A stretch of 64,000 nt of DNA from the NCBI GenBank assembly GCA_016785225.1, contig JAFBJZ010000376.1:310001-374000 (forward strand), read 5' to 3'. Below the pieces are notes generated by a model. That model saw only the letters and a list, made by a program, of their open reading frames with translations, was not told the DNA's origin and did not search any database. Positions 33,574 to 46,900 of the stretch are shown here, one piece after another. Origin of the DNA: Psettodes erumei (Eukaryota; Chordata; Actinopteri; Pleuronectiformes; Psettodidae). Position 1 is the first letter of the stretch. Each line of letters opens with the position of its first letter. The position numbers and the translations under genes are program-made.

Positions 33574-34000
33574 CAGCAGCCTTCCTCTTCTTCACCCTCC
33601 TCGCCTCTTCTGCCCCTTCACAAACAGACTAAACCCACTTTCCTTTTTGTTTTGTTCCAGAGGTTCAAAGAGAGAAGAAAAAAGTTTTAAGAGAAGAAGA
33701 AAGTATAAGATTCTGATGGACTTTGTTTAATAAATGACGAAGATTTAATTAAATAAAATAAGAAGCGAAAAATGTATTTTATGTTATATATAAATATATT
33801 ATTAATTGTAAATATGAAGACGTTTTATATGCATCATTATTTATGTATTGTGCAATGTGTTGATGAGAAAAAGAAAATAAGATGCACTTTGCTTAATATA
33901 AATGCAAAACAAAGAAATGCCAAAATAAAAAAAAGTACAAATAACATTATTTGTTCAATCTGTGCTTTACCTTTGGCTTTGTGGTTGCTTCATTAAGTGT
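33574..34000 (+). other. smad7: smad7 3'UTR
   Basis: An AT-rich 3'UTR follows the stop. It includes an 'ATATATAAATATATTATTAA' segment (33785-33804) of the sort conserved in vertebrate SMAD7 3'UTRs as I recall them. AU-rich sequence here could affect mRNA stability. Confidence 0.65.
33729..33929 (+). terminator. smad7: smad7 polyadenylation signal candidates
   Basis: AATAAA occurs at 33729-33734, 33752-33757 and 33924-33929, with a further one at 34367-34372. The 33924 site would retain the AU-rich 3'UTR block; the two earlier ones would remove it. Which sites are used is unknown. Confidence 0.5.
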
Positions 34001-36985
34001 TTTCAGGGTTTTTTTAAGATTGTTTGTATTGTGCATAATCTAAATTGGATTATTTGAATGGATCCACAAATCAGGTTGCTAAAACCCTTCTCATGTAGTT
34101 GTGGTGAAGAACACTGCTACACTATTTGTCACCGAAGGGCTTAGATGTTGTGTCTTGGATCGTAAAGTTATTTCCCTGTGAGACAACATGAGTCAGACTG
34201 TGACGGAGTCGTAAGTCACTGTCCCTGCCCTTAACAGGCTCATTATGCCTTTTAAAACTGACTGTTTTTCCTGGGTTATTTTGAGATGAATGTCCCTCTT
34301 CCTCCTCCCTGTCATTAATCGACTGACATCACAGCCAGGAAGCGGTAATGACAAATTTCAGGAACCAATAAAGTCAACAGAGGGATCCAGCTTCCTGGAG
34401 TTGCCTCTGCATTTTAATGGCTTATAAAAAAAGTGTAATGCATCAAACAGTCACACAAAGAATTCGCTGCCACACCTGAGGGAATGTGCACGTACTGGAC
34501 CATTACAACATCACTTAGACATCTACGATATGAGAGGATGAAGAATGTGATTAGAGACAAAAGCCTATTTATGACCCATTGTATTTCCAAAAACAAGACA
34601 AAACAAAATAGATTTCCTTCGAACAAACCCCTTCAGTGTGTGTGTGTGCGTGCATGTATGTGTCTGGACCTCGTCCTGTTGCTAGTCAGATGGGTGTCTG
34701 TGAAGAGGATTACTACTGTAAGCCTGCTTTACCCACACACGCTGTCTCAAAGACCTACATTCACAAGACCCACTTTCCAAGCTAGTCAACCCCCCCGTCC
34801 TCTGCTTTGTTCGAGAGCACTTTGAAAAACCTTGAATTTTATTTACAATGTAACAGGGAACCCACCCCCATATACAGTATTTACAGTAGTAGTGGAAGCA
34901 GGATTGTATGTCTGTGGCTCTTTACTGTCTCTTTAGCTGTTAATATAAGAGTAGAACATTTAGAAATGTCTTGTCGAGCCATTTCAGATTGTTTTATTGC
35001 ATATTTATTATTTATTGTCATTACTGAAAAAGAAACCATGTAACCTATGGTTTATTTGTCACATTCTAATTCAAATTAAGAGTATTAAACATGAATCCAC
35101 ACAGATAAATCCAACAGCAAATATTTGGGGCTGATATTTGGGGCTGACATTTCCCTGAGTACACACTTGTCCAAACATATACATTTTTAATCTTTCCATC
35201 CTGTTTTATTAATGACTGTGCTACAAAACATAAATTATTGTTATTAGTACAAAACCTAGGAGGAAAACTTAAATGACAGTGAAGATAAATCGTACCAAAA
35301 CTACTTGCATACAGCCCACCAGGTGGGGACCACACGGTGGGACCCTGTTCCTTGACATCGTGCACTTTAAACTCAGAGCCATCTCTACAACCTCTCAACA
35401 GTAATCCCTAACCCTGCTAATACAACTAAAGCGGCTCTAAGCTTTGTGTGTGTGTGTGTGTGTGAGGCGAATGGCCTCATATCCATGTCTTCCCTCAGAC
35501 AGGGTGACCCTGATTCTGCCAAGCAATAATTCCATTAAAACTATTACAGATTTCAGCAGCATCTCCAGGCGGCCTCTAGTTGTACAGTACATTACACGTG
35601 TAAGCTGCCTGTGTGAGCAGCTTCTAAGAAAAACACTTGAGTTGTTTAAAAACTGGTTCCAATATTATTAGACCCAAAATGTTTAAATATGACTATTTTT
35701 ATGCTAAGAAAATAAGTAAATAAAGAATCTAGCATCTCTGGCAGTGGGAGGAAGGCAGTTACATTGAGAAGTACGGAAATGCATTGCTGATTGTGTACAA
35801 AATACCATTCTTATCAAATTCAATTATTTTTTAAATCCACTCATTAAAGTCTTACATTAAGAAAAAATCTGACAGTGCAGTAATAATATTACAACCTTTT
35901 TTCAATGCAGTTTCAAGTATTTCCTAAAATGGTTTGCATATTTCATAATTCTTCTGCTTCATTCTGTCTGGTTACAGACTCTTTTCCTCAGAGCGTTTTT
36001 CAAACAAATTCATTTTAAAGTAAGAAGTGGTTGGATGCAGACTTCTTACAGCACTGACACATTTTTCACTTGAGAACTGTTAAGATTTGTTCACCAAAAA
36101 CCCATGTTAGTTAAAATAATCCTAAAATATCATGTATTTTTGCTAACAATACCTTTTTACTTTAATTAAATGTAAGTTAGCTTGTAATGGAGTATTTTTC
36201 ACGTCATGGTCTCGCTACTTTTACCTCAACAAAGGTCTTAGTACTTCTTCCACCACTTCCCGTAACATAACATTTACTGTGTTCTGGTGTCCAACTCTAT
36301 AACCTGACCTTCTTGGAGTTGGTGAAACAGCGCCCCTCTGGACTCTAACGGCTGGCACATATTAGTCGTGGTAAGTGGCGGAAAAGGGTATTACATCTCT
36401 GCGGTCCAGGTGTACCGAAATGAAACCAGGTGAAGTGCGCATGCTTTCATTTAAAAACTCTCAATCAGTCAGATGCTATCGCTGTATAACTGGGTAGTCG
36501 TTCTCAGGTCTCACACATAGGAAACTGTGAACATTAATAAAAATCATTCAAACTTGAACGTTAGCTTCATAGCTAATTCATTTTCCAGGTGATCAGTTGC
36601 GTCAGATACAGTGTTTTTTATAAGAATAATTGACGGCGAGTACTTACTAACAAAACTAGCTTCCGGGTGGGATGCGACTATCACCTGGATGTTTACCGCC
36701 GCACCTCCATGAATGACGAAGAAAAAAAGGGGGTTGGTTTTTTAAATAGTTTTTTGTGGTTATTATGGTTATTCTGGTCTCAGCTCTGGTTTAAATGGAG
36801 TCAGTGCGTTTTCATTTGCATTTATTGGCTGTTCAGTCACCTGTTAGCCTACTATATTGTGTGGTTGTGTGGCGCCTGATGGTACAAGGTCTAGTAGATG
36901 TTTTTCTTTTAAATCCCCCCTTATTGTGCCTTTACAATCTGTTGCATTGCAGAAGTGGCTTGAATAAAGACACTGGTATTTTGAA
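34001..36985. other. Intergenic stretch downstream of smad7
   Basis: No credible exon is seen. There is a GT-rich tract at 34638-34663 and (GT)n at about 35444-35464. The rest is AT-rich with no recognised repeat family or gene. Confidence 0.4.
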
Positions 36986-37398
36986 AACACCGCTGGTATG
37001 CCACTTCATTAGGTACACCTGTACAGTGTTTTGCAATCCAACACCACATCTCTGTCATGAATTCGACTCCTACGAAGTTTATGATAAGTTTTAAGTTGAC
37101 ACAGTCAGAAAGGAGATAACTCTACTTCATGTTTGTTATTGAGCTCATTGTGGGTGGTGTTGTAAGTGTGTTATACTGACAGTAGTTCCATATATTCTGG
37201 CTCTTTCACGTATTTGGGGTGGACAAAAATTAGAAACACTTCTTAATGTAACACAGCCCAGCACCACACCACTATAAACTACAACGTCAAAATAATAAAC
37301 ATGCAGAAAAATGAATATCTGTCTGCCATTGTCCATCAAGACTGAACATTATTGTCTTTGTATGTAAAATGTACCTAATGAGATGGCCAGTGAGTGTA
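36986..37398. mobile_element. Non-autonomous DNA transposon relic with terminal inverted repeats
   Basis: The left end reads GCCACTTCATTAGGTACACC (about 37000-37019). The right end reads TGTACCTAATGAGATGGCCA followed by GTGAGTG (about 37370-37397), the inverted counterpart. The 'ACTTCATTAGGTACACCTGT' start and 'GTACCTAAT...GGCCAGTGAG' end match a very common teleost element from memory. The interior, about 0.37 kb, codes for nothing. Confidence 0.65.
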
Positions 37399-38000
37399 TA
37401 TATCTGTGAACTGGCTCATGTTGCTGTTTACTTATATTACATTGCAATTGCCCTCAATAAGTGCAGTATGACTTTTTCACCAGATAGTGCAGCCCTACTT
37501 CTGCATGTTGGACAGTCATTTCTAAGAATCAAACCCGCATGGTGGTTTTTGTCTGTGGTCAACACGCCCATGCAGTCTATAGCAGGTCAGCCGCTGCCTA
37601 TGTACATGTGTTTACTCTGTGTGTGCGTGTATACAGACCTGGGGGGTTGGGAGGATGAAAAGGGTTGTAGGAGTGTGTAGGTGGGGTCTTACGAGCCTCT
37701 TTAGGTGGAGTTGGTGGGGGGTTGCTTTGGCCTGATGTTCTTTGTGTGTGAATGTGCCCTGACCTTTTCACTTCAGGAATTATTCTTTTTTTCTAATTAG
37801 AATTGTCATCTGACATTGAATCACATGTAAACATCCTCTTGGTTGTTTAAATAATGTGTTGCAGATTTGTCGGGAATGTGACTCATCTTAAATTGCATTA
37901 TTGTTCGAGACATCCTATATATGTGGTATATATATAGATCAAATGGTCCTGTGTGCTTTGTCCTTGCATTTGCGTGCTGTGTGTCATATATTATTTGCTC

Positions 38001-38003
<3 letters not shown>

Positions 38004-38050
<47 letters not shown>
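38004..38050. repeat. (GT)n microsatellite
   Basis: About 23 uninterrupted GT units in the region downstream of smad7. Confidence 0.95.
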
Positions 38051-38051
<1 letters not shown>

Positions 38052-39317
38052 TGTTCATGTGTATATACTATATGTCCATGTATTCCTGCACATGTGCCTG
38101 CATGCATGCATGTGGGGATGCAACACTAAGTCCTCATCTGTGCCGGTAGACAAAAAGCCAGTTCCCCCCATCCCCCTCTTCCTCTTCCCTAGAGGGGGGA
38201 GATAAGACAGTCTGTCTATCTGCCTGCTCCCAGCAGGAGGGGAGTGGAGGGGGTGGTTGGAGCCCAGGGTGGGAGGTTATGGAGTTGGTGGGGTGGGGAC
38301 AGTCTAGCCGTGTTTACAGCCTGGATGTGCCGGTGGGGGGTTAAAGAAGAGGACAGTCACTTCTGGCATTCTTATGCTTATTTAGCTCCAGCATGGCCTG
38401 CAGTCATGTTTCTTTCCCCTAACTTGAGTAAATCACAGAAAAATTCAAACACAAACGCACTACTCTCCTTAGCAGCTGAAATGTGCGCGCACGTTTGATT
38501 GTTGTTGATCTCTGCTACAGCCCCCCCCCATTGCACAGGTCAGAAAAATAGCTTTGACCTTAATTAAAACATTTTGATAATATATGAACTACATCACCAA
38601 AATTAACTGACAGTGGCGGGAACATTGTTGATTGTCATTAGAAAACTGGACAACGCTTTTGGTGAGACTGATTTCTAACCAGTTTCGATCTGTTGCTGGG
38701 AGCAGTCACCCACAAGACTGGCTTCTCTGTGCACAATGTCATGAGAGTTTGCGAGTTTTAATGCCGTTAAAGCAGTTATTCATCTCCATGCCAACTGTGG
38801 CACCACACGTGGTTGTCTGTAGAGTGCAGAAAAACATGTTGTAGAGGTTTCAGAAAGAATGTTTCATAACATAAAATGAGTTTTCTTTTACTGCTCTCGA
38901 CCAGAAATCTGTGAGTTACGGCAGCCAGAGGATCCAAAATTTGATTGATATGAAGAGGGCCTCTCTTCCGTTCGGTGGTTGCAGTCAGATAATTGAAGGA
39001 GCAGAAATATACCTCATTACAACTGTGTAGACTTAAGAGACAAATGTCATCACAATCATACAAAGAGCAAATGTTTACTACCACACTTTCTTCTCGTTTT
39101 TGTACTTTACTCCTACAAGCAGATTATGTCATGTCATGAGTAAATAACTAATTTGGACTGATGTGAGAAGCATTTCACACATTATTGGGATCAGGTGGAA
39201 GTGGCAGTTTTCTTTCTTTACCCCTGTGTGAACACTGTGCTTTTACAGCAAACAATAGTAGCCTGCTTGAGGAAAAAAAGCATCCAGATTAGCATGAACA
39301 TGGTCCTTTTTTTCAGC
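38051..39317. other. Intergenic stretch, nothing recognised
   Basis: A G-rich patch (38225-38345, GGGGTGG-type runs) could form G-quadruplexes. Otherwise there is no gene or known repeat. Confidence 0.35.
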
Positions 39318-39582
39318 AGGGCTGCAACTACACTCCTTGCCAGTCATTCTGACGATTATTTTCTCCATTAATCAAATGAATCTTTTTTTTTTCTTAAGAA
39401 AAATGTCCTTCAAGGCTACAGTGATGTCTTTTTAAATTGCTTATTCTGTGTGGTCAAGAGTCCAAAATCTGAAATAATCATCTTCATCAAAAAATCATAA
39501 CTACTACTAAAAATTATTCATGAATTATTGATTAATGAATCATCAAATCATTTTTCCGTCAATCCTCTAACCGTTTCAGCAT
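39318..39582. mobile_element. Degenerate dispersed repeat beginning AGGGCTGCAAC
   Basis: It opens 'AGGGCTGCAACTACACTCC', then 'GACGATTATTTTCTCCATTA', and closes near 'CAATCCTCTAACCGTTTCAG'. A related opening occurs at 3606. The form resembles a common teleost non-autonomous DNA element from memory, with ends inverted relative to each other. Confidence 0.45.
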
Positions 39583-40893
39583 CATTGGATTGACAAATCT
39601 GTTTGTTGCAAGCTTTCCCTTGTTTTTCGGAGGTTATTTCTCAAAACAGGATGTACAGTGTCAGTCAGTCAAAAACTCAATAATAAAGTGACTTAACTGC
39701 AAAATTACAACAGTTCAAACTAAATTAGTTGTTCTGGTTTGGACTGTAATAATGTGGATCACTGCCACTGCCAGTACAGATTTGGGCACCAAAACCTTAG
39801 TTTTTCCTCTCAGCTTAAAGAAAAAAAAGATGTTCCTTTTCCAACTTCATCAAATGTTAAATGTTTATCGTGAATATCCTCCCTAGCATCTCAGATGATA
39901 TAAAAAATGTATTGCTAATTTAAGCAGCTGCAGCATTTTTATCTGTCCTTCCCTGTATTTATTGACTTTAAGGGTGTAAAGCTTCCCCAAGTCACACATG
40001 TTTGCCAGAGCACAAACAGGTAAACAACCCCATCCAACTCAATAATGTGTGATATATTTAAGCAATCTATCAGAAGCTGCTGTCTTCTTTTATGGATTAA
40101 AGAGAGTGAAATTTGTATTTTAAAGAATATGTTGTTATGTGATTTTTTTTCCACCCAAAATCTAAACTGAGTGTGAAATACTCACCGTCTGTTGCTTCTA
40201 AAGACTCAAAGCTTTCTAATCAGTTGTCTTTTAATGAAAAGATTATTATTTCAATGTCTACCTCTATTCGTGCATGGATATTCATTTTATATATCATACC
40301 CTCAACACCCCCCTCCCCCGACACACATACACATCAGTTCACATTAAATCACAACATGCAGCCCCCTCCACATCGCCTTTCTTTCTGTATATTCATACAC
40401 ACAGTATGTGTGTATTATTGCTATGATAAATCAAGAGAAATATCAGTGAACACACAGAACACACCCTATGAAATTTGATTGATAGGTGCAATATCAGCGT
40501 GAGACAAGCATGAGATGACTACAATATCCTTTCCCTTTTTCTTTTTCAATTACGTTACACAAGAAGAGCCATTTCCTTGTCTGCCTCTTGATTATGAATC
40601 GCACTGTCCTCTGTCCTATTGGGCCTTCCTCCCAGGGGCCAACCCCCCCCAGAGGAACAATGTTGATGTCAGAGAGGCTGACAGAGAGCTGACATTAATA
40701 AAGCAATGGGAAACTCAGTTTCAAAGGAAGGAAGTGGCGTGCGGCGGCAAGGCTCTCAAATACGAGGCCGGTGCGAACAAGGTGGCATGTGCCAGAGTCG
40801 CCGCTCGGCCATTCGTACGCACAAGCAGACAAGATCGGCGCAAAAACGCTGATGTCAAGAAGTAGATAGTGGGGAAAAGTACAAAATGTCCCA
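39583..40893. other. Intergenic stretch, nothing recognised
   Basis: A frame from 40515 is open for 116 codons but its product is not recognised and it lacks supporting splice or regulatory signals. The 40590-40860 part is high-complexity and may be a conserved non-coding element. Confidence 0.35.
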
Positions 40894-40925
40894 GTTGCAC
40901 GGTATCACAGGAGATACCGTGCAAC
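40894..40925. repeat. Perfect 13-bp inverted repeat
   Basis: GTTGCACGGTATC (40894-40906) and GATACCGTGCAAC (40913-40925) are exact reverse complements around a six-base loop. Flanks are not U-rich and no host gene is evident. Confidence 0.9.
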
Positions 40926-43900
40926 GCGTGGCCGTGTGAGCAGCCGGGCGTCTGCCTGTGACGGCATTCCTGCCAGCAGGAGGGCGAGGGACGGGGTTGA
41001 GGGCTAAACCACCACATCACCGCTGCTCCCCTCGCAGTTTGGTGTGAGGTGACAAACGCCTCCACGCGGATTACAGCATTTCTGGCATTTTACAACCAGG
41101 TTAGCACCCGAGCGGCAACGCAAACCTCAGCCGCAGTCAAAGTCGCCGTCTGAAGTTGCGCTGCCTTTTTTTCTATTTGCAAAGAGTTTGTGACAGGGAG
41201 AGAAGGAAGGGGAAGTTTTGAAGAAGTGGGGGCGACGGATGTGGTGATTTGGGCTGACTGTTTTGAGTTAAAAGTTGGTTTGACGTTTGACTCGAGGTCT
41301 GTCGGCTTTGTCGGTCCCTGTGTTTGTGCTTGTGTTTGTTCTGCGTGCGTAATGCTGAGTTTGTAAGATTCCTGTGTGGATTGGAGTAAATGAGGGCTGA
41401 GGAATGCGAGTGGAGGGTAATCATGGCAGACCCACAGGAGTAACCAGATACTGACTGCCAGACTTCAGAGGAGTGGGAATCCCTCCACACCAACACACCA
41501 CCTCCTGCAGGAGACACTTTGGCTGGGACCTTAACCCCCCTCACCCCCACCCTTAACCCAAACCTGGCCCTTAGTGTCTAGCCTCCTGCCCTCACAAATC
41601 AAAAATTTTACTTCTGTCACCCTCTTTGTAATTGTATTGCATTCATTTAAAAGAGTTCACACTGTTAGTTGGAACACTTTTATTAATAGTTAATAATTAT
41701 TTTAATGCTTTATTGATCGATAACGTTTTGAATTTAATTAGTAACTTCAGAGGTGCCGATGTAAAGATTCTGTTACCCTTTGACAGAGCCTGTTTCCTGT
41801 CTTTGTGCTAAGCTGTGCCAATGTTTGTTGAAATGTCAGACTGTCCCTTTAATGCCTCTTTTTCATCACAAAGTCTTTGTCCGTCAGTCAGGACAAACAG
41901 AGCAGAGACGGTTATGTGATTGGCTGTTCCCAAACGCCCCTCGTCCTCATTAATGGCTCATTTTTATGAAGCTTTTGTAAAGGACTTTTTAACATGTCCA
42001 CCACTCCTACCACAATCCTTTTATTAAGTTTTATTTTACAAAAAATTTAGCAGGTATGCTTGAATTAAGAACACACACACACACACGCACACACACAGTG
42101 CAAAGGAAATGGTTGATCTTTATCATACTTTCTGGATCAGACCGTGACCCTGCCGTCTTCCTCCTCAAAACATCCTGTCTGACTGGAGACAGAGAGAGAT
42201 AAAGAGAGGGAGAGAGGGAAGATGGGATAGATGATGTTATTTAATAGCGGCGAGAAATGAAAAATCAGACAAAATACCAGACATAGCACTATCTCTAATT
42301 GCTGGAGAACATACCGTCCTTCCCCCTTTTCTGTGCATCTCATTAGCCATAAAAAACATTTAATCGACATTCCCCATCATTAAGCATTTCCTCTTTCCTG
42401 AAACGGTTCCTTATTTCGCAGAGAACACCCTGTTTCTGCCGTCAATTCCACCCCAGTTTGATAGCTACATTTCTATAGTTAATAACAGAAAATGTAATAA
42501 TATCTAATCAATCACCTTCTTCAATTTAGACTATCCCACTTTCATGCCAATTAAGCATCTGCAGCACTGAAATGGGAGAAAAAAAATCAACCAAGCAGCA
42601 TCACTAATAGACTGATATCCTCCGCTAATAAAAGCAGAATGAGTATTTCAGGGAAAAAAAACACGCAAAGAATTAATCCCTGAGGGAAGATTTGGCAAAT
42701 GTCTGACACAAGCAAGAAGATATCCAACACGTAGTTTTTAGCATGTGTACACATACATACATGTGCAGACGCGCATGCACACTGCAGTTTGGCCTCTCTC
42801 GTGCAGCGGACCCTGGGGCCTTGTTATGTGAAGAGCCAGATCAAGGCGGTAGTGCTGATCCAGGCGGGAGAAAGAGATAAAGTGAGGGAGATACAAAAAG
42901 ACAGAGAAAGAATGAACATCCTGGGATGAATGCAGAGACGACTATAACTTCTGCTTTTACTCTAATTATCTCCTCCCTCAATGCCAGGAGAGCACGAGTG
43001 GCATAGAAACTGCTGTCTATTCATTCTTAACACGCTCCGCTGAGAGCTTGGTAAAGATCCAGTTTCCTCCGCGTGACCGAGTCAGTCGTCATCTACTCGA
43101 CATCGGCCTCGGCGTAACAATGCAGACTTATTTCTATGGTTTCCAGGCATAAAGGTATTTTTGTTTCTAGCTTTCTGCCCCCACCCCGCTACACTGGAGT
43201 TAAATACTCTTTTATGGTGCTCACAGCATTCACAGTTAACATTTTTGAAACATTCAAAAGCAGTGTTTCTTTCCAGAAACCTTGTCCTTGATACTCTAGA
43301 CAATCTGCAGACCTTGCTGTGAACAGTTTTCAATTTAACCACTTTTTAAACTGAAAAAAAAACTGTGAAAGATTTCTATAGATTACCCAGGGTATTTTTT
43401 TTTTTACAAAAAGAGGTTGCTATTGAATTTTCAAAGAGTTAAATAAAGTTTTCACCATATGTAGCAACACTAAATTTCAGTATTTCCTTTTAATTGGGTT
43501 GGAGGCAGAAAGCTTACAGACAGATTTCTCAAAACCTAAATAAAAAGACCAAACTCTGTACCCGCATGACTTCATACCACTGATATATTGCTGTGCTGGC
43601 TTCAATATACACAATACTAGTATATTGTATATGAACATTGCATATGCGATAACTGGTAATTCCATTTGAAGAAGACGGGGTCATATTATGAAGTGAGCTC
43701 CAACATCAGCTCCTAGAGAGAGTGTTGCATCATGGGATGTTTGTAGCCATCAACTTTCTAGGCTAGCAAGTTTCTTCTTTTTTTTTTTAACTGTGTCTCT
43801 GCTTTTACTTAGTCAGCACTAAAAGTGTTTATGAAGCCCAGCGTAACTTAGAGGAGTTTCTGATTCGATGTATTTCGCATCCACAGAGGAAATGAATTCC

Positions 43901-46900
43901 TGACGAGCAAAAACGTCTCCCGACTTCACTGCAGAAAACGGACCGCGGGCTGTCACGCAGCTGAGAATTACTGGCTTCACTGCATGTCGCGAGATGAGGT
44001 GCTGCAAAGGACAAAAAGACCAAGAAATGCTAACCGCCAGAGAAAATGACTCTGCCTGCTCATTAGACTCCTGACAGGGCGGGGGGGGGGTTACGTGATG
44101 GGGAGAGAGACTCTACAATTGTTACACGTAAATGGAAGTAGGCCAGTAGAGACACGTCTTCAGTGATGATTTTTTATTAGGGTTTATTAGAATCTCATTT
44201 AAAGGAAGTGTTTTACATCTCCAGTCTTTTTTGTCCCAAAATCAGCAGTTGGAAATGGGGATGGGCCGTTTTTATATTCAGGTTAACTGGATGGTGGTGT
44301 GAATGGTCCATCCTCAGACATTTTGTCCAACGTTTGTCACAAAACAAAAAAACTTTAAGACCGAGCAAGTCATCGACGTCATCCACTGTTCATCACCTCT
44401 CCCTCTCTCTCCTCTTCCTCCCTCCTCTCCAACACGACTTCACCCTTCTCTCCTTCACCTCCCCTCCTGACTCCCTCCTCTCTGAGTGGTCTCTTCCTGT
44501 TGCCCTTTTCTAAGCACAAGCCAATGGTGCTGACGTACTTCCATGTCACAGTGGGCGAGCTGTACTCTCCAAACAAACACACGGAGGCTGATAGAGACAC
44601 GCTGGCAGAAATAAGATCAAGATAAGAAGGAAATACTGTTTGTTACAATGAGATAGCAGAGACGGACAAAGTCCTGAGACAAGTCCAATTTGGTTGCGTT
44701 GAATGCACCGTGCTACATAGACTGTAGATCACGAGATATTGCGGTGGGTATTAGGCTGCATTATGAATCATATTTTCCTACAAGGTTTTGTTCATTAAAT
44801 TGCAGGTATTTGCTTCTGTGTAACTGTACTGTAGTTTTAAAATGCAAAATATTGTTCGAGTGTGGCTGAATGTCTGAAGTCGCCTCTTTGAAAAGTTGCC
44901 TCACACTTTAAAAGTCTTTTTTGAACAACACATTGACAAACACCTCGCTCGAGATTGCCTCGGTCATACTTGATGGAGCTAATCATACGTGAGCAAATGG
45001 GCGCTCTTTCATCTTAAACCATTTTCTCCCCTATTACACGTCACTCTTGGGTTTGTGCAGTGGTGCCTGATATTGAATGGTACTGAATGAAACACTGGGG
45101 AGAGACTCCTTAGCTGAAGCGAAGCAGATGCTGGCTTCTATCCAGTACCTGCCATCATTCATCTGGGCAACAGGGGTTATTGAGAACAATCAGAGATGCA
45201 GAGAGAAGTGCGCTGACAAGCTTTATACCCGCGATGATGTGTAGGTCTCCGTCTGCAAAGAGCCTGAGAAAATGTTTTCCGTTCCAGCTTTCTGCCGCCG
45301 TCCCTACTGCAAATGTCACATTACAGAAAAGCAGACATTTTTATGGGAAAGCCAAATAAGATAGACACATAGGCCTGTGTCTACTGTAAATCGCAAAACC
45401 GTAGCACAATCAAATACTGATTTACAGCAAATGAAGCATCTCCATCCTAGGACATCAAGAGGAAACAAGCCTTGGGATCTGTTTTGTTTTATAGATGCCT
45501 CCTATGGTAAAGCTCTTTTCAGGAATATTTTTCATATCTCCATCAAATAAGTTTCTCTACTTTTACATAAATCTCTTGTGTTGAGTCGCAACCCAGAAAG
45601 ATGAAAACGGCGCTTCGGAGTTGTTAGGCGGCACCTTTTGACTGCTCCCACTCTTCCAGCTAAGCTAGGCTAAACATGCCTCAGACCTATTACAGAACCG
45701 AACACGCTGAGATGAAATTGATATCGATCTGCTCCTCCGGCTCCCAGCGAGGTGGCAAACAAGCGGAGTATTCCTCCAAGAAAAGTTGTTACTGATGTGA
45801 ATCAATAGCTTGATTTCTCACTTGACAAGTGAGAGAAGCTAGTGAGTGCCATTAATGGTATCATCACACAATGCAATTTGCGAAGAAAGAACGTCACTTC
45901 AACACAAAAACCGATGACAATTATTGTTGTAAGAAGTATGTGGCAGCAGTCGTTGACCTTAACGCAGGATGTTCTCTGTTTAGTCTGAGAGGAAAATACA
46001 GGAGGCAGAGATGGATGACGGGCCTGTGGACTGTAGTGCATCCAAGACAGACCAGAAATGTTTTTGGTCTTATGTATACTTAGCAAGATGGGCGGCACAT
46101 AACTTCTCTGTTGACAGAATCAAAGTTTGATTGCAAGAAAGTGAAAGCTGGAGGAGATATTCCTTTTTGAAAATAATTTTTTTCTATCCATTCGGTCACT
46201 TCGAAACACTCAGCTCATCATCTGCTGACAGGGCTACTTGTCATTTATCCTCATCCTCAGGGTTTCATGGATATTCATTACATTTTCAGCCCAATCCAGT
46301 GAAAAATAATCAATTGGTGAGGCTCAGAATACGTGTAAGAAATCTTAAAAATGGTGGAATTTAGCTCAGAAATTCATAACTAAAAAGCATTTGGAGTAGG
46401 GTTATAGGATCCTGCAAGGTCCCATGAAATTTTTATCTTATTTATTTTGTCTTTCTTACAAGAAAAATCCATGACATGAACTGGGAAAAGTTCTGAATTC
46501 TGAATGAGTTGGCGTGATCCATAGATTTGGCCCCGCTTACATAATTTAGACTATCTATAACCACGTGCGGTCACCTGCGGACGGCAGAGAGCCTGTGTCG
46601 ATGAAATCTATTTGTAATGAAGCGAGGCATGCACCGAGGTAGCAAGAGCACAGTGTGTAGTGTGCAGCTGGTTGTAAACAAACGTCTGAAGCCGATGACG
46701 TCTTAAACACGGGGCATTAAACCTTAAACAGCAGAGACAGACATGGTGAGATTAGAGAGCTGCGTTGATGAGAATAACCTGAATTTTCTCGACTGCTGTC
46801 GGCGTGAGTCAGTCCTTCACTCTAAGCAGCGCGCACACACACACACACACACACAACAAATCCTGTTCATGTAATAAAATCCCCTTTGTTAGTGGAGGAA

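Noticed and set aside
36329..36343. CTCF-like GCGCCCCTCTGG
   Set aside because: When aligned to the core motif, two key positions are displaced; too weak to report.
40515..40865. 116-codon plus-strand ORF as a gene
   Set aside because: No recognised domain, no splice or promoter context; kept only as a possible conserved block.
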